This document shows, one piece after another, positions 8,248 through 16,280 of a DNA stretch of 64,000 nucleotides. The position numbers were made by a program, and so were the translations under genes. Where the stretch lies: contig CAVFAY010000011.1 of assembly GCA_963620595.1 (NCBI GenBank), positions 1 to 64,000 of the forward strand, given 5' to 3'. The DNA comes from Butyricicoccus_A sp963620595 (GTDB taxonomy: Bacteria; Bacillota; Clostridia; Oscillospirales; Butyricicoccaceae). A model generated the notes under the pieces. The model made no database searches, was not told where the DNA came from, and was given only the letters and a program-made list of their open reading frames with translations. Each line of letters starts with the position of its first letter. The stretch's first letter is position 1.

Positions 8248-9111
8248 ATGAAAAAATATCAGAAGAAACAGATTTTTAATATATATACGCTGAGCGTTAT
8301 CATTGCATTGCCTATTATCAGTTTTTTATTTTTAGGATTTGATACGGGAATGCTTCCAAAATTTTGGAGACATATCGACGGAGTAAACAACGCTATTTTA
8401 GGAGAAGATCCATGGGTTGTTGCATACATGCAGCTGAAAATTTCATTTGTAGACGCCATGGAATGGTATGTTTCATATGGAAGGCATCTGATACCGATAT
8501 TGTCTTCTGTGGCAGTGCTCCCGTTTATTCAGATGCGAGACCACTTTTTACCATTTGCCATGCCGCGTATGAAGCATCCTAGAAGGACCGAACGGTTGTG
8601 GGTTATACAAGCTACAGTCCTTGCTGGCTGCACCGTATTCTGTGCATATTTGGCAACGATGTTGGCGATGCGTATTTGGTGTACCAGTACATACGATGTG
8701 AACAATTGCTTTAATGTATTTGTGAATGACTGGGGCTGGAATCTCAATGCAGCAGTACATCCATATCTATATGTGCTGGTATTAGGCGTTTTTAGATATT
8801 TTCTGCTTCCGATATTGTTTTCTCTTTTGACGATAGCAATTTCTTATCTGGTAAATAAGATATATATTTACTTGTTGGTGCCCACGATTTACAGTTTGAT
8901 TGTCAGCTCGCTGTTCTCGCAAGGAGTGTACGACGATAAATGGCCGTTGCCGCTGTTTTCTCCGGAAAATTTATTGTGGCCGAGTTCGCCGGAGTATTGG
9001 GGATATGGGCATACCACACATGGCATCTGGGGCGTTGTTGGAGCTATGGCAATTGTTATCTTTCCATCTGTTGTGATGATTTGGTACGGGATGCGTAAGC
9101 GCAAGGCGTGA
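8248..9111 (+). CDS. Six-span membrane protein, ABC-2-permease-like, paralogue 1
   Basis: A 287-residue polytopic protein with about six hydrophobic segments. It is clearly homologous along its whole length to the next gene product (9140-9997): both have a LGFDTG/IGFDAG segment near residue 30, PRMKHPRRTE/PRLHRARRSE in a cytoplasmic loop, HPYLY, DKWPLPLFSPEN and a C-terminal IFPSVVMIWYGMRKRK/ILPSVVMIWYGMRRRR. The ribosome site AAAAGGTGATAAA precedes the ATG. Because an ABC ATPase lacking its own membrane domain closes the cluster, this is probably one of its permease subunits (inference). AT-rich composition and tandem duplication suggest acquisition as part of a mobile accessory cassette. 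Confidence 0.8.
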   Translation: MKKYQKKQIFNIYTLSVIIALPIISFLFLGFDTGMLPKFWRHIDGVNNAILGEDPWVVAYMQLKISFVDAMEWYVSYGRHLIPILSSVAVLPFIQMRDHFLPFAMPRMKHPRRTERLWVIQATVLAGCTVFCAYLATMLAMRIWCTSTYDVNNCFNVFVNDWGWNLNAAVHPYLYVLVLGVFRYFLLPILFSLLTIAISYLVNKIYIYLLVPTIYSLIVSSLFSQGVYDDKWPLPLFSPENLLWPSSPEYWGYGHTTHGIWGVVGAMAIVIFPSVVMIWYGMRKRKA

Positions 9112-9139
9112 CTGAATACACCCAAAGAGGTGATAGGAT

Positions 9140-9997
9140 ATGACATTACAAAATAAAAAAAGTATTTTCAATGGATACAATATTTCCGTCATACTATTGG
9201 TTCCTGTCATTACGTTCCTGACAATTGGATTTGATGCGGGATTGTTTCCAAAATTCTGGGATACTGTATATGGAGGGAGTATATCTGAAGAAAATCCATA
9301 TTATTTTGTATTTATGCGTGAAAATTTTGGCATGGTAGAAGAGTTGGATTTTAATGGCATGTTTATGATGAAGAGCCTAATTCCTCTGTTATCGGGAATT
9401 ACAGTTATTCCGGTTATTTATAAACGAGATACCCTGTTTCAATTGGAAATGCCTAGACTTCATCGCGCAAGAAGAAGTGAACACCATATGATTGCAAAAG
9501 CTGTTGTCATGGCAGGATGTGTCATGTATCTTGGGTATGTACTGACAGTCGTGATAGGAAATTGCGTGTTTACGCATACATATGTCGATACAGGGGTGAA
9601 CACGTTTATTGAAAATACACGCCTTCCATTAAACTTAACAGAGCATCCATATCTATATATTTTGCTTTTGGGGTTTATACGGTTTTTTCTGCTGTCTATG
9701 TTGTATGCGTTGTTGACCATTGCTGTTTCTTACGTCATCAGTAAAGTGTATATCTATTTGCTGCTTCCGACAATCTATCATTTGGTGGCGTATTCATTTT
9801 TTTCACAGGGTACATTTGAGGATAAGTGGCCTTTGCCGTTATTCTCTCCGGAAAACTTTATACAATTAAAATCAGAAATGTATTGGGGATTTGGACATGA
9901 TACAGCGTGCATTTGGAGTTTGGTCTGTGCTGCTGCGATCATTATTCTTCCGTCTGTTGTGATGATTTGGTACGGGATGCGCAGGCGCAGAGCGTGA
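9140..9997 (+). CDS. Six-span membrane protein, ABC-2-permease-like, paralogue 2
   Basis: A 285-residue polytopic protein and tandem paralogue of the preceding gene product. The two share the cytoplasmic arginine-rich loop, the HPYLYILLLGF segment, the DKWPLPLFSPEN motif and the basic C-terminus. GAGGTGATAGGAT lies before the ATG, 28 bases after the previous stop. Divergence between copies is greatest in the first extracytoplasmic loop (about residues 40-75). Two related permeases may form a heterodimer with the ATPase encoded at 11493-12119. Function, whether export of the secreted protein or self-protection, is inferred only. Confidence 0.8.
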   Translation: MTLQNKKSIFNGYNISVILLVPVITFLTIGFDAGLFPKFWDTVYGGSISEENPYYFVFMRENFGMVEELDFNGMFMMKSLIPLLSGITVIPVIYKRDTLFQLEMPRLHRARRSEHHMIAKAVVMAGCVMYLGYVLTVVIGNCVFTHTYVDTGVNTFIENTRLPLNLTEHPYLYILLLGFIRFFLLSMLYALLTIAVSYVISKVYIYLLLPTIYHLVAYSFFSQGTFEDKWPLPLFSPENFIQLKSEMYWGFGHDTACIWSLVCAAAIIILPSVVMIWYGMRRRRA

Positions 9998-10015
9998 CTG
10001 AGAGGAGGGAAGCGT

Positions 10016-10768
10016 ATGCGTTGGAAAACACAATGGAAGCAATTACTGCTGTTGCTGGTTGTACTTGTCGTACTCGGTGTGATTCAAGCAGATCAAGAAC
10101 TCAAGCCGCTTCCCGATGCCGTGATAACAACGGTACAACAGCGTGTGGAGACACCGAAGCCGCAGTGGACGGCGTCCGGCAGTGATACCATGCTGGTCAA
10201 TGCATTTCAGACCTATGGCTTTGTTGCCTTTTCATTTGTCGTAATGATGGCGGCACAGAATTTGGTTCAGCTGCGCACACCGATTCAGCTGACACGCTAT
10301 CCGACATGGAAGGCATATCGCAAGCGGACATTTTGTCGTTTGATGGCATTCAGCACGGTGTTTTGGGCGATAGCTTCCGCCCTGCTGTTTGTGGTAGAAC
10401 GAACAGCCTTGCTGACAGGACTGGCAGAGCGATATTTTATCACGGGACAATTTTATTTGGTGCCGTTTGTGGTATATATCGTACATATGCTGTTGTGCAC
10501 AGCGATGCTTTGCCTGTATCAGACCAAAGCTGTTTTTGCGAAGCATTATATCGTGACACAGGCGATTCCGATGTTGTTTTTCGTTGCCAGCGGCGTCCAG
10601 CAGGGCACATGGATTCAGCAGATTAGCCCGTTCTCGTTTCCGGTCTATGACGGACTGCCAGAGGGCGGATGGATACGCGTCGTGCTGACGTATGTCCTGT
10701 GCTTTGCCGGACTGGCATACCTGTGCCGCAGACCGAAGAAAGAGTATCTTTCGGAGGAAAAGACATGA
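10016..10768 (+). CDS. Membrane protein of the ABC cluster
   Basis: A 250-residue protein with a signal-anchor-like N-terminus (WKQLLLLLVVLVVLGVI), an extracytoplasmic stretch of about 55 residues, then about five further spans. No strong similarity to the two preceding paralogues is visible, although the overall plan of N-terminal span, outside loop and membrane core is the same. GAGAGGAGGGAAGC precedes the ATG. Its stop overlaps the next start (ATGA), so the two are probably partners. Composition returns toward the GC content of the chromosome. It is likely an ABC-2-type permease component (inference). Confidence 0.75.
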   Translation: MRWKTQWKQLLLLLVVLVVLGVIQADQELKPLPDAVITTVQQRVETPKPQWTASGSDTMLVNAFQTYGFVAFSFVVMMAAQNLVQLRTPIQLTRYPTWKAYRKRTFCRLMAFSTVFWAIASALLFVVERTALLTGLAERYFITGQFYLVPFVVYIVHMLLCTAMLCLYQTKAVFAKHYIVTQAIPMLFFVASGVQQGTWIQQISPFSFPVYDGLPEGGWIRVVLTYVLCFAGLAYLCRRPKKEYLSEEKT

Positions 10769-11480
10769 GAAAAAAATATATGCGTTGGTAATCGCGCTGA
10801 TCAGTATCTTGTCTGCCAGCCAAGTTGCCCAATCCCCTATGCTGCGTCAATCCGCATACAGTGTACACGATGCATATGCGCTTGTTTTGAGCAATCCGGT
10901 ACAGATGTACGCTTGTGGCTACGGCAGTCAATGGAATTCATTTTCCTACTGCTATCTTGCGATGCTGATTCTTGCCGGTGTATTTGTATATAGCAATTGT
11001 TATGCCTATCCGGAAGGATTTCGCACGCTTTCGATTTTGCGGTTTGGCTCAGAGCGCAGCTATTGGAAGCATACCATGCGGCGGAATGGCAAATATGTTG
11101 CGTTTGCATCCGTTGTGCCGCTCCTTTGCGTCTTTGTCGCCAATGCGATAGGTACAGCTAGACACGGATGGGGAACGGTACAATTTGTGCCGTATGATCG
11201 CTTTCCCGTCGTGTATATCCTGCTGTGGGTCAAGCTGTTTGCCTTTTTAGGGATGCTGATTGTGTTTGCAGAGGTGTTCTCTCAGACCATTTCCCGTGCC
11301 GGCATCATCGGGGGGATTGTCGTTGTCACGGTGGTTTTGTTTTCGATTGACCTGTTACAGCAGCAGTCAGCAATGCTGGTGATTGGCAGTTGGCCGCAGC
11401 AATTGATAGCTATTCTTGTGTTTGTTGTTGTGCAGGCTGCTTTGCTCATCTATGGAACACAGCGTCCGTTGAAAATATAA
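10765..11480 (+). pseudogene. Membrane protein gene frameshifted at an A7 run near its start
   Basis: The only well-placed start is the ATG at 10765, which overlaps the previous stop and follows TCGGAGGAAAAG. Read from there the frame ends after eight codons, at TAA 10789-10791. The long open frame in the -1 register runs from the same A-run to 11480 and encodes about 235 residues with four to six hydrophobic spans. One extra A in the run at 10770-10776, or a -1 slip, restores an intact protein beginning MRKKIYALVIAL. The run is in the zero-frame register A AAA AAA, a known slippery heptamer, so programmed slippage, phase variation, true inactivation and a sequencing error are all possible. 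The product would be another permease-like partner of the ABC ATPase. Confidence 0.7.
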
Positions 11481-11492
11481 AGGAGGAAGTAT

Positions 11493-12119
11493 ATGATTCG
11501 GCTAGAACATGTAGCGAAGGCGTATAAGAATAACGTGATTTTTCGCGATTTGAGTTTGAAAATTCCAACGGGCGCATCAGTTGCCGTCACAGGCTATAAT
11601 GGCAGCGGCAAAAGTGTGCTGTTAAAACTCATCACGGGATTTTCCCGCCCTGACAGCGGAACGATTACCGTGGATGGAAATGTGATTGGAAAAGATGTTG
11701 ATTTCATCCAAAATGCGGGTGTATTTATCAATGCTCCGCAGTTTATGAACAGCGCAACAGGCTATGAAAATCTGATGATGCTGGCGGAAATCAACCGCAA
11801 GATTGGAAAAGAACAGATTTTGGATCGTGTGAAGCTCACAGAAGCAAAGGACAAAAAGGTTCGTACGTATTCACAGGGCATGATTCAGCGCTTGCGCATT
11901 GCGCAGGCTGTGATGGAACAACCGAACATTTTGATTATGGATGAGCCGCTCAATGCGTTGGATCGAGATGGCATCGACATTGCGCACAGCATCTTTCAGG
12001 AATACATAGATGATCCGAGTAAGACGCTGCTGTTTGCTTCACACAGCGCAGAGGAAATTCAGACGTTTGCAACTTCTGTGCTCCATGTGGAAAATGGAAC
12101 GGCAGAGTTTCAAAAATGA
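11493..12119 (+). CDS. ABC transporter ATP-binding protein
   Basis: A 208-residue single ATPase domain. The Walker A motif is GYNGSGKS at about residue 38, the signature is the variant YSQGMIQRL, Walker B is ILIMDEPLNALD and the switch histidine is in FASHSAEEI. The SQGM-type signature is common in ABC-2 drug, lantibiotic and immunity exporters. AAGGAGGAAGTAT precedes the ATG. It is the last gene of the cluster and has no fused membrane domain, so the four upstream membrane proteins are its probable partners. Whether it exports the small secreted protein or protects against it cannot be decided from sequence. Confidence 0.9.
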   Translation: MIRLEHVAKAYKNNVIFRDLSLKIPTGASVAVTGYNGSGKSVLLKLITGFSRPDSGTITVDGNVIGKDVDFIQNAGVFINAPQFMNSATGYENLMMLAEINRKIGKEQILDRVKLTEAKDKKVRTYSQGMIQRLRIAQAVMEQPNILIMDEPLNALDRDGIDIAHSIFQEYIDDPSKTLLFASHSAEEIQTFATSVLHVENGTAEFQK

Positions 12120-12140
12120 GAACAAAAGCTGAAAACATAT

Positions 12141-12182
12141 GAGCGCACAGGGAATCGACTGTTCCCGCGTGCGCTCTTTTGC
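12141..12182 (+). terminator. Terminator of the ABC cluster
   Basis: GAGCGCAC (12141-12148) pairs with GTGCGCTC (12169-12176), with an inner GGGAA/TTCCC stem, followed by TTTT. Confidence 0.75.
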
Positions 12183-12242
12183 GCGTCAAATTCTTGAGAA
12201 AAAGATTGTCTAATGTTTCTAATAGCGGGAGAGCGGCGGCTG

Positions 12243-12251
12243 TGGTATAAT
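12243..12251 (+). promoter_or_regulatory. Extended -10 promoter upstream of a tiny ORF
   Basis: TGGTATAAT (TGnTATAAT) at 12243-12251 matches an extended -10 element; no good -35 hexamer is seen 17 bases upstream. It lies about 50 bases before the small ORF at 12302. Confidence 0.55.
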
Positions 12252-12301
12252 AAAGATACAGAAAATAACAACGCGCGAACGACGGAAAGGAGGCGTTCCA
12301 C

Positions 12302-12376
12302 ATGATGACCAAGAGAAAGCTGAGACTCAGAAGGAAATTTTTGAGATGGGCGCCGTGGCTTTTTCGGGCAGTTTGA
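12302..12376 (+). CDS. Putative 24-residue cationic Trp-containing peptide
   Basis: A frame of 24 codons starting with two ATGs, preceded by GGAAAGGAGG at good spacing and followed 22 bases later by a hairpin. The peptide reads as a strongly basic amphipathic stretch (TKRKLRLRRKFLRW followed by APWLFRAV), with about nine positive charges and two tryptophans. It lies in a 408-base gap between the ABC cluster and the cysteine desulfurase gene and has its own extended -10 promoter. It could be a functional small protein, a toxic or antimicrobial-like peptide, or a leader controlling the downstream gene. No homologue is recognised. Confidence 0.45.
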   Translation: MMTKRKLRLRRKFLRWAPWLFRAV

Positions 12377-12397
12377 AGCAAAATAAACAATTGTAGT

Positions 12398-12437
12398 ATC
12401 ACAGCCGTGCCGTTTGCGCATGGCTGTGATGTTTTGT
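12398..12437 (+). terminator. Hairpin after the tiny ORF
   Basis: ATCACAGCC (12398-12406) pairs with GGCTGTGAT (12422-12430), followed by GTTTTGTG. A moderate terminator or attenuator before the desulfurase gene. Confidence 0.6.
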
Positions 12438-12527
12438 GCGCGGGGAATCCTTGCAAACCCATCCGCTGTGTGCTAAGATTACAGGCAGATTGAACGCATA
12501 TTTGAAAGAAAAAAGGAGTCAAGAAAC

Positions 12528-13655
12528 ATGCATTATCTGGATCATGCGGCGACAACTGCCGTTTTGCCGGAGGCAGCGGCTCTCGCCTGTCAGGTGATGA
12601 CCGAGCAGTTCGGCAACCCGTCCAGCGTACATAAAATGGGAATTGAAGCATCCGGCATTGTAGAGACTGCGCGCCGCCATGTGGCAGCGATTATGAATGC
12701 AGAGCCGTCGGAGATTACCTTTACTTCCTGCGGCACAGAGGCGACCAACATCGCGATTTTCGGCGCGTGCCGCCGCCGCGGACAGGGCAAGCATATCATT
12801 ACGACAGCCATCGAACATGCGGCAACGCTCAACACCGTACACAAGCTGGAACAGGAAGGCTTTGAAGTCACCTATTTACAGCCAGATGCAGACGGACATA
12901 TTTCCGTGTCGGATCTGCGTGATGCGATTCGTCCGGATACTGTGCTGCTGACCTGTATGCTGGCAAATAATGAGGTCGGAACGGTGTTGCCTGTCAAGGA
13001 ATTTGGTAAGATTCTCAAGAAAAAAGCCCCGAAGGCGCTGTTCCACATTGATGCCGTACAGGGGTTGGCTCGTCTGCCCATCAAGCCAAAGCTGTGGAAT
13101 GCGGATTTTATCAGCGTCAGCGGACATAAAATCGGTGCACCGAAGGGAATTGGTGCGCTGTATATGAAAAAAGGTACGCGCATTGCACCGCTCATGTACG
13201 GCGGCGGACAGGAACGCGGGATGCGTCCAGGCACAGAAGCTGTGCCGAATATTGCCGCCTTTGGCGAGGCGTGCCGCGTGCGTCTGGAGCAGATGGAGGA
13301 AAACTACGCAAAAGTGCAGCAGCTGTGTGACCGCCTGACAGCTGGCATTGATGCGCGATTCCCTTGGGCAAAATACAATGGAAAGCATGACATTCCGCAT
13401 GTTGTGAATGTGTCGTTCCCGGGCTGTAAGAGTGAAGTGCTGCTGCGTATTTTGGAGATGCATGACGTATATGTATCGTCCGGTTCGGCCTGCTCCAAGG
13501 GCAAAGCCAGTCATGTGCTCGCGGCGATGAAGGTCGATCATGCTGACATTGACAGTGCACTGCGCATCAGCTTTGCGCCATCCAATACAGAGGAAGATGT
13601 CGATGCCCTGCTCGATGCCTTGGAAGAAGGCACGGCGCGGCTGAGACGGGCATAA
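12528..13655 (+). CDS. nifS: Cysteine desulfurase, NifS/IscS family
   Basis: A 375-residue class V aminotransferase-fold enzyme that removes sulfur from L-cysteine as a persulfide. The PLP lysine is in SGHKIGAPKG (Lys201) and the persulfide cysteine in SSGSACSKG (Cys322). Further family motifs are YLDHAATT at the N-terminus, NNEVGTV and HIDAVQG. AAAGGAGTCAAG precedes the ATG. It is followed two genes later by thiI; in Bacillus the desulfurase NifZ passes sulfur to ThiI for 4-thiouridine, so a similar job is likely here (inference). Two small membrane-protein genes separate the pair. Confidence 0.93.
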   Translation: MHYLDHAATTAVLPEAAALACQVMTEQFGNPSSVHKMGIEASGIVETARRHVAAIMNAEPSEITFTSCGTEATNIAIFGACRRRGQGKHIITTAIEHAATLNTVHKLEQEGFEVTYLQPDADGHISVSDLRDAIRPDTVLLTCMLANNEVGTVLPVKEFGKILKKKAPKALFHIDAVQGLARLPIKPKLWNADFISVSGHKIGAPKGIGALYMKKGTRIAPLMYGGGQERGMRPGTEAVPNIAAFGEACRVRLEQMEENYAKVQQLCDRLTAGIDARFPWAKYNGKHDIPHVVNVSFPGCKSEVLLRILEMHDVYVSSGSACSKGKASHVLAAMKVDHADIDSALRISFAPSNTEEDVDALLDALEEGTARLRRA

Positions 13656-13673
13656 TAACATATTGCATAAACA

Positions 13674-13706
13674 TGACACACGCTGAAAAATCGTGTGTCA
13701 TTTTTT
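13674..13706 (+). terminator. Terminator after the cysteine desulfurase gene
   Basis: TGACACACG (13674-13682) pairs with CGTGTGTCA (13692-13700), followed by six T residues. Confidence 0.85.
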
Positions 13707-13829
13707 ATCAGAAAAAAACATCGGCAAAAATTTGTGTACGTTTTATATTTACAATGACAGTTGAAAAATGATATAATTTAGAACAAGAAAGACGTGTGAT
13801 ATTTGGGAATAAAATAGGAGGTGCTTTGT

Positions 13830-14042
13830 ATGGAGAATATGCTTGGGATTATGAACAGTGGATTTTATGCTGTGATGCAGTATCTTTCTATCCTGCTCAA
13901 CTTTGTGCTGATTGTGGCTCTGATTGTCCTGATTATCGTTGGCATTCGGTTTGTTCTCATTTTGTCTGCGGCGCTGAAGAAATATACCCAGACACAGAAG
14001 CTCCCGCCGGACACCTTGTCGGAAGATAAAACACCAGAATAA
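13830..14042 (+). CDS. Small single-span membrane protein, unknown function
   Basis: A 70-residue protein with a long hydrophobic segment (about residues 18-45, LNFVLIVALIVLIIVGIRFVL) and a hydrophilic C-terminal tail KKYTQTQKLPPDTLSEDK. ATAGGAGGTGCTTT precedes the ATG at 13830. It is a stand-alone unit between two terminators. No family is recognised; the shape resembles the small single-span accessory proteins common in Clostridia. Confidence 0.7.
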   Translation: MENMLGIMNSGFYAVMQYLSILLNFVLIVALIVLIIVGIRFVLILSAALKKYTQTQKLPPDTLSEDKTPE

Positions 14043-14050
14043 CATACTGA

Positions 14051-14082
14051 ATCACCTGCCGAAAAAAGCAGGTGATTTTTTT
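14051..14082 (+). terminator. Terminator after the small membrane protein gene
   Basis: ATCACCTGC (14051-14059) pairs with GCAGGTGAT (14068-14076), followed by seven T residues. Confidence 0.85.
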
Positions 14083-14180
14083 GTTTACCGATTAGTTGTT
14101 ATTTTGTAATGGAACTGTAGTTGTATCGACGGCTGTATTTTTTTATACTGAATACAAAGAAGTAACGGGAGGTGTTTGTC

Positions 14181-14750
14181 GTGACATTTGGTTGGTTCAG
14201 CGTATTTCATATTTTGATGATTGCTGCCTTGCTGATTCCAAATGGAATCTATATGCTGCAAAATAAGCAGGTGAAAAATAAATGTACCAGTCGCTGCATG
14301 AATGTGCTGGAACAGATTGGCAGATATGGCTGTATGCTCTTGATGATTTTGTCGGTCAAAGGGGGAACGTCGGATGGATTGCTGGCGATTTACGAGGCGG
14401 GCAGTTTGATGTGTTTGCTGCTGTATGAGCTGCTGTGGCGCAAGCTGCTCAAAGGATATGGCGTGTATGTTGGGTTTGTGCCGATTGCTGTGCTGACGGT
14501 ATTCTTTCTGATGCTGTCTCCGATAGTTGTCGTTCTGGCCGTAGGACTGACGGGGATTATCTACGTGGGGATGCAGGCGAGCAGACACCTATACGACAAG
14601 GCTTGGGTGAGCATGGCGCTGTCCGTTCTCCCTGTTTTGCTGTTCTTGCTGTGTGGTATAGTGCTGCACGCCTGGCTGCTCACAGCGGCGGCTGTCATTT
14701 TTGCCCTGAGCCATCCCTATGTCACGTGGTGTAATGTGCAAACGGGCTGA
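14181..14750 (+). CDS. Polytopic membrane protein, unknown function
   Basis: A 189-residue protein with about six hydrophobic spans and little extramembrane sequence. A GTG start at 14181 is chosen because AACGGGAGGTG lies directly upstream; the earlier in-frame GTG is inside that ribosome site. It has short basic loops (NKQVKNKCTSRC, WRKLLKGYG). It is placed between the desulfurase and thiI genes but shares no obvious pathway with them. No family could be assigned. Confidence 0.7.
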   Translation: MTFGWFSVFHILMIAALLIPNGIYMLQNKQVKNKCTSRCMNVLEQIGRYGCMLLMILSVKGGTSDGLLAIYEAGSLMCLLLYELLWRKLLKGYGVYVGFVPIAVLTVFFLMLSPIVVVLAVGLTGIIYVGMQASRHLYDKAWVSMALSVLPVLLFLLCGIVLHAWLLTAAAVIFALSHPYVTWCNVQTG

Positions 14751-14843
14751 TACCCGTGTTTTTCTTGCAAACCTGTATGCGCTGTGATAAGATAAGCAGG
14801 TGAATCATCGAAAAATTTATCACTTGAATGAGGGTTATCGTAT

Positions 14844-16007
14844 ATGAAAGAAGTTTTACTGTTAAAGCTCGGCGAAGTCGTGCTGAAAGGTCTCAATCGC
14901 CGCCGCTTTGAGAGCCGCCTGATTGCCAATCTGCGCCGCCGTGTATCTAAGGTCGGTAAGTGCAGCGTGTATATCATGCAGTCTACCATTTATGTAGAGC
15001 CGGCAGACGGCGTGGACATGGATGAAGTGCTCGACGCTGTGCACAATGTATTCGGCGTTGCAGCGATTTGCCGTGCAGCAGTCTGTGAGAAGGACATGGA
15101 TGCCATCTGGAACACCGTCAATGAATATCTGGGCGATGAGCTGGAGAGCGTTCAGCGTTTCAAGGTTGAGGCAAAGCGTTCGGACAAGAAGTTCCCGCTC
15201 AATACCATCCAGATCTGCCAGAAAATCGGCGGCGATCTCGATGACAAGTATGAAAATCTGATTCCGGACATGCATAATCCGGAGCTGCGCGTCAATATTG
15301 AAGTGCGCGACAAGGCGGCATATGTACACGCAGGCAAGATTCCGGGTCCTGGCGGTATGCCGGTCGGCACCAACGGCAAGGCAGCTCTGCTGCTGTCCGG
15401 CGGCATTGATTCTCCAGTTGCCGGTTATATGATGGCAAAGCGTGGTCTGGAGCTGTGCGCTGTGCATTTCTTCAGCTATCCGTATACCTCGGAGCGCGCC
15501 AAGGAAAAGGTTATGGAGCTGGCAGAGCAGCTGACGCACTATGCTGGCCGCATGGAGGTCTATGTTGTTCCGTTTACGGAAATTCAGGAAGCGATCCGCG
15601 ACAATTGTCCGGAGGATATGTTCACACTGATTATGCGCCGCTTTATGATGCGTTTGGCAGAGCACGTGGCACAGGAGCATGATGCCGGTGCCCTGATTAC
15701 CGGTGAGAGCTTGGGGCAGGTCGCTTCGCAGACCATGGAGGCGATGAACGTCACAGGTGCGGTTTGCTCGATGCCGGTGTTCCGTCCGGTTATCGGAATG
15801 GATAAGGAAGAAATTGTGCAGATCTCCAGAAAAATCGGCACGTTTGAGACCTCTATCCTGCCGTATGAGGATTGCTGCACTGTCTTTACACCGAAGCATC
15901 CGCTGACCCGTCCGAAGAAGTTCAAGGTCGAGGCAGCAGAAAAGGTGTTGGATGTCGAGGCGCTGATGGAAAAAGCACTGGCTGGCGTAGAATGCGTGAC
16001 ACTGTAA
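14844..16007 (+). CDS. thiI: tRNA sulfurtransferase ThiI (4-thiouridine synthesis)
   Basis: A 387-residue enzyme. The N-terminal ferredoxin-like and THUMP domains occupy about residues 1-165 (LLKLGEVVLKGLNRRRFE at the start). An adenylating PP-loop domain follows, with the signature LLLSGGIDSPVAGYMM near residue 180. The C-terminal rhodanese domain of the enterobacterial protein is absent, as in Bacillus. It uses ATP and sulfur from a desulfurase to make s4U8 in tRNA; a thiazole role in thiamine synthesis is known only for the longer forms. It lies downstream of a NifS-type desulfurase and ends before a strong terminator. Confidence 0.95.
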   Translation: MKEVLLLKLGEVVLKGLNRRRFESRLIANLRRRVSKVGKCSVYIMQSTIYVEPADGVDMDEVLDAVHNVFGVAAICRAAVCEKDMDAIWNTVNEYLGDELESVQRFKVEAKRSDKKFPLNTIQICQKIGGDLDDKYENLIPDMHNPELRVNIEVRDKAAYVHAGKIPGPGGMPVGTNGKAALLLSGGIDSPVAGYMMAKRGLELCAVHFFSYPYTSERAKEKVMELAEQLTHYAGRMEVYVVPFTEIQEAIRDNCPEDMFTLIMRRFMMRLAEHVAQEHDAGALITGESLGQVASQTMEAMNVTGAVCSMPVFRPVIGMDKEEIVQISRKIGTFETSILPYEDCCTVFTPKHPLTRPKKFKVEAAEKVLDVEALMEKALAGVECVTL

Positions 16008-16051
16008 CAATACCATCAGGAAATATTCATAATATGACGAAAAGTTATGCA

Positions 16052-16088
16052 AGAGCACACCGGCAAATGCGCAGGTGTGCTCTTTTTT
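16052..16088 (+). terminator. Terminator of thiI
   Basis: AGAGCACACC (16052-16061) pairs with GGTGTGCTCT (16074-16083), followed by a T-run. Confidence 0.88.
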
Positions 16089-16280
16089 GGCTGCATTTGA
16101 AAAAAATTGGTTAATTCATCAAAAATATACAAAAAAGTAGTTGCATTGTGCGGCAGACTATGGTATACTTTAACCATGATAGATTGTTAAAAAAATAACA
16201 ACTCTATAAACGGAGCGGCAGGCGTTTTGATAACAGGAAACAGGTATGGAGCCTGCGCGTTAAGAAATGAGGTATTTTGT

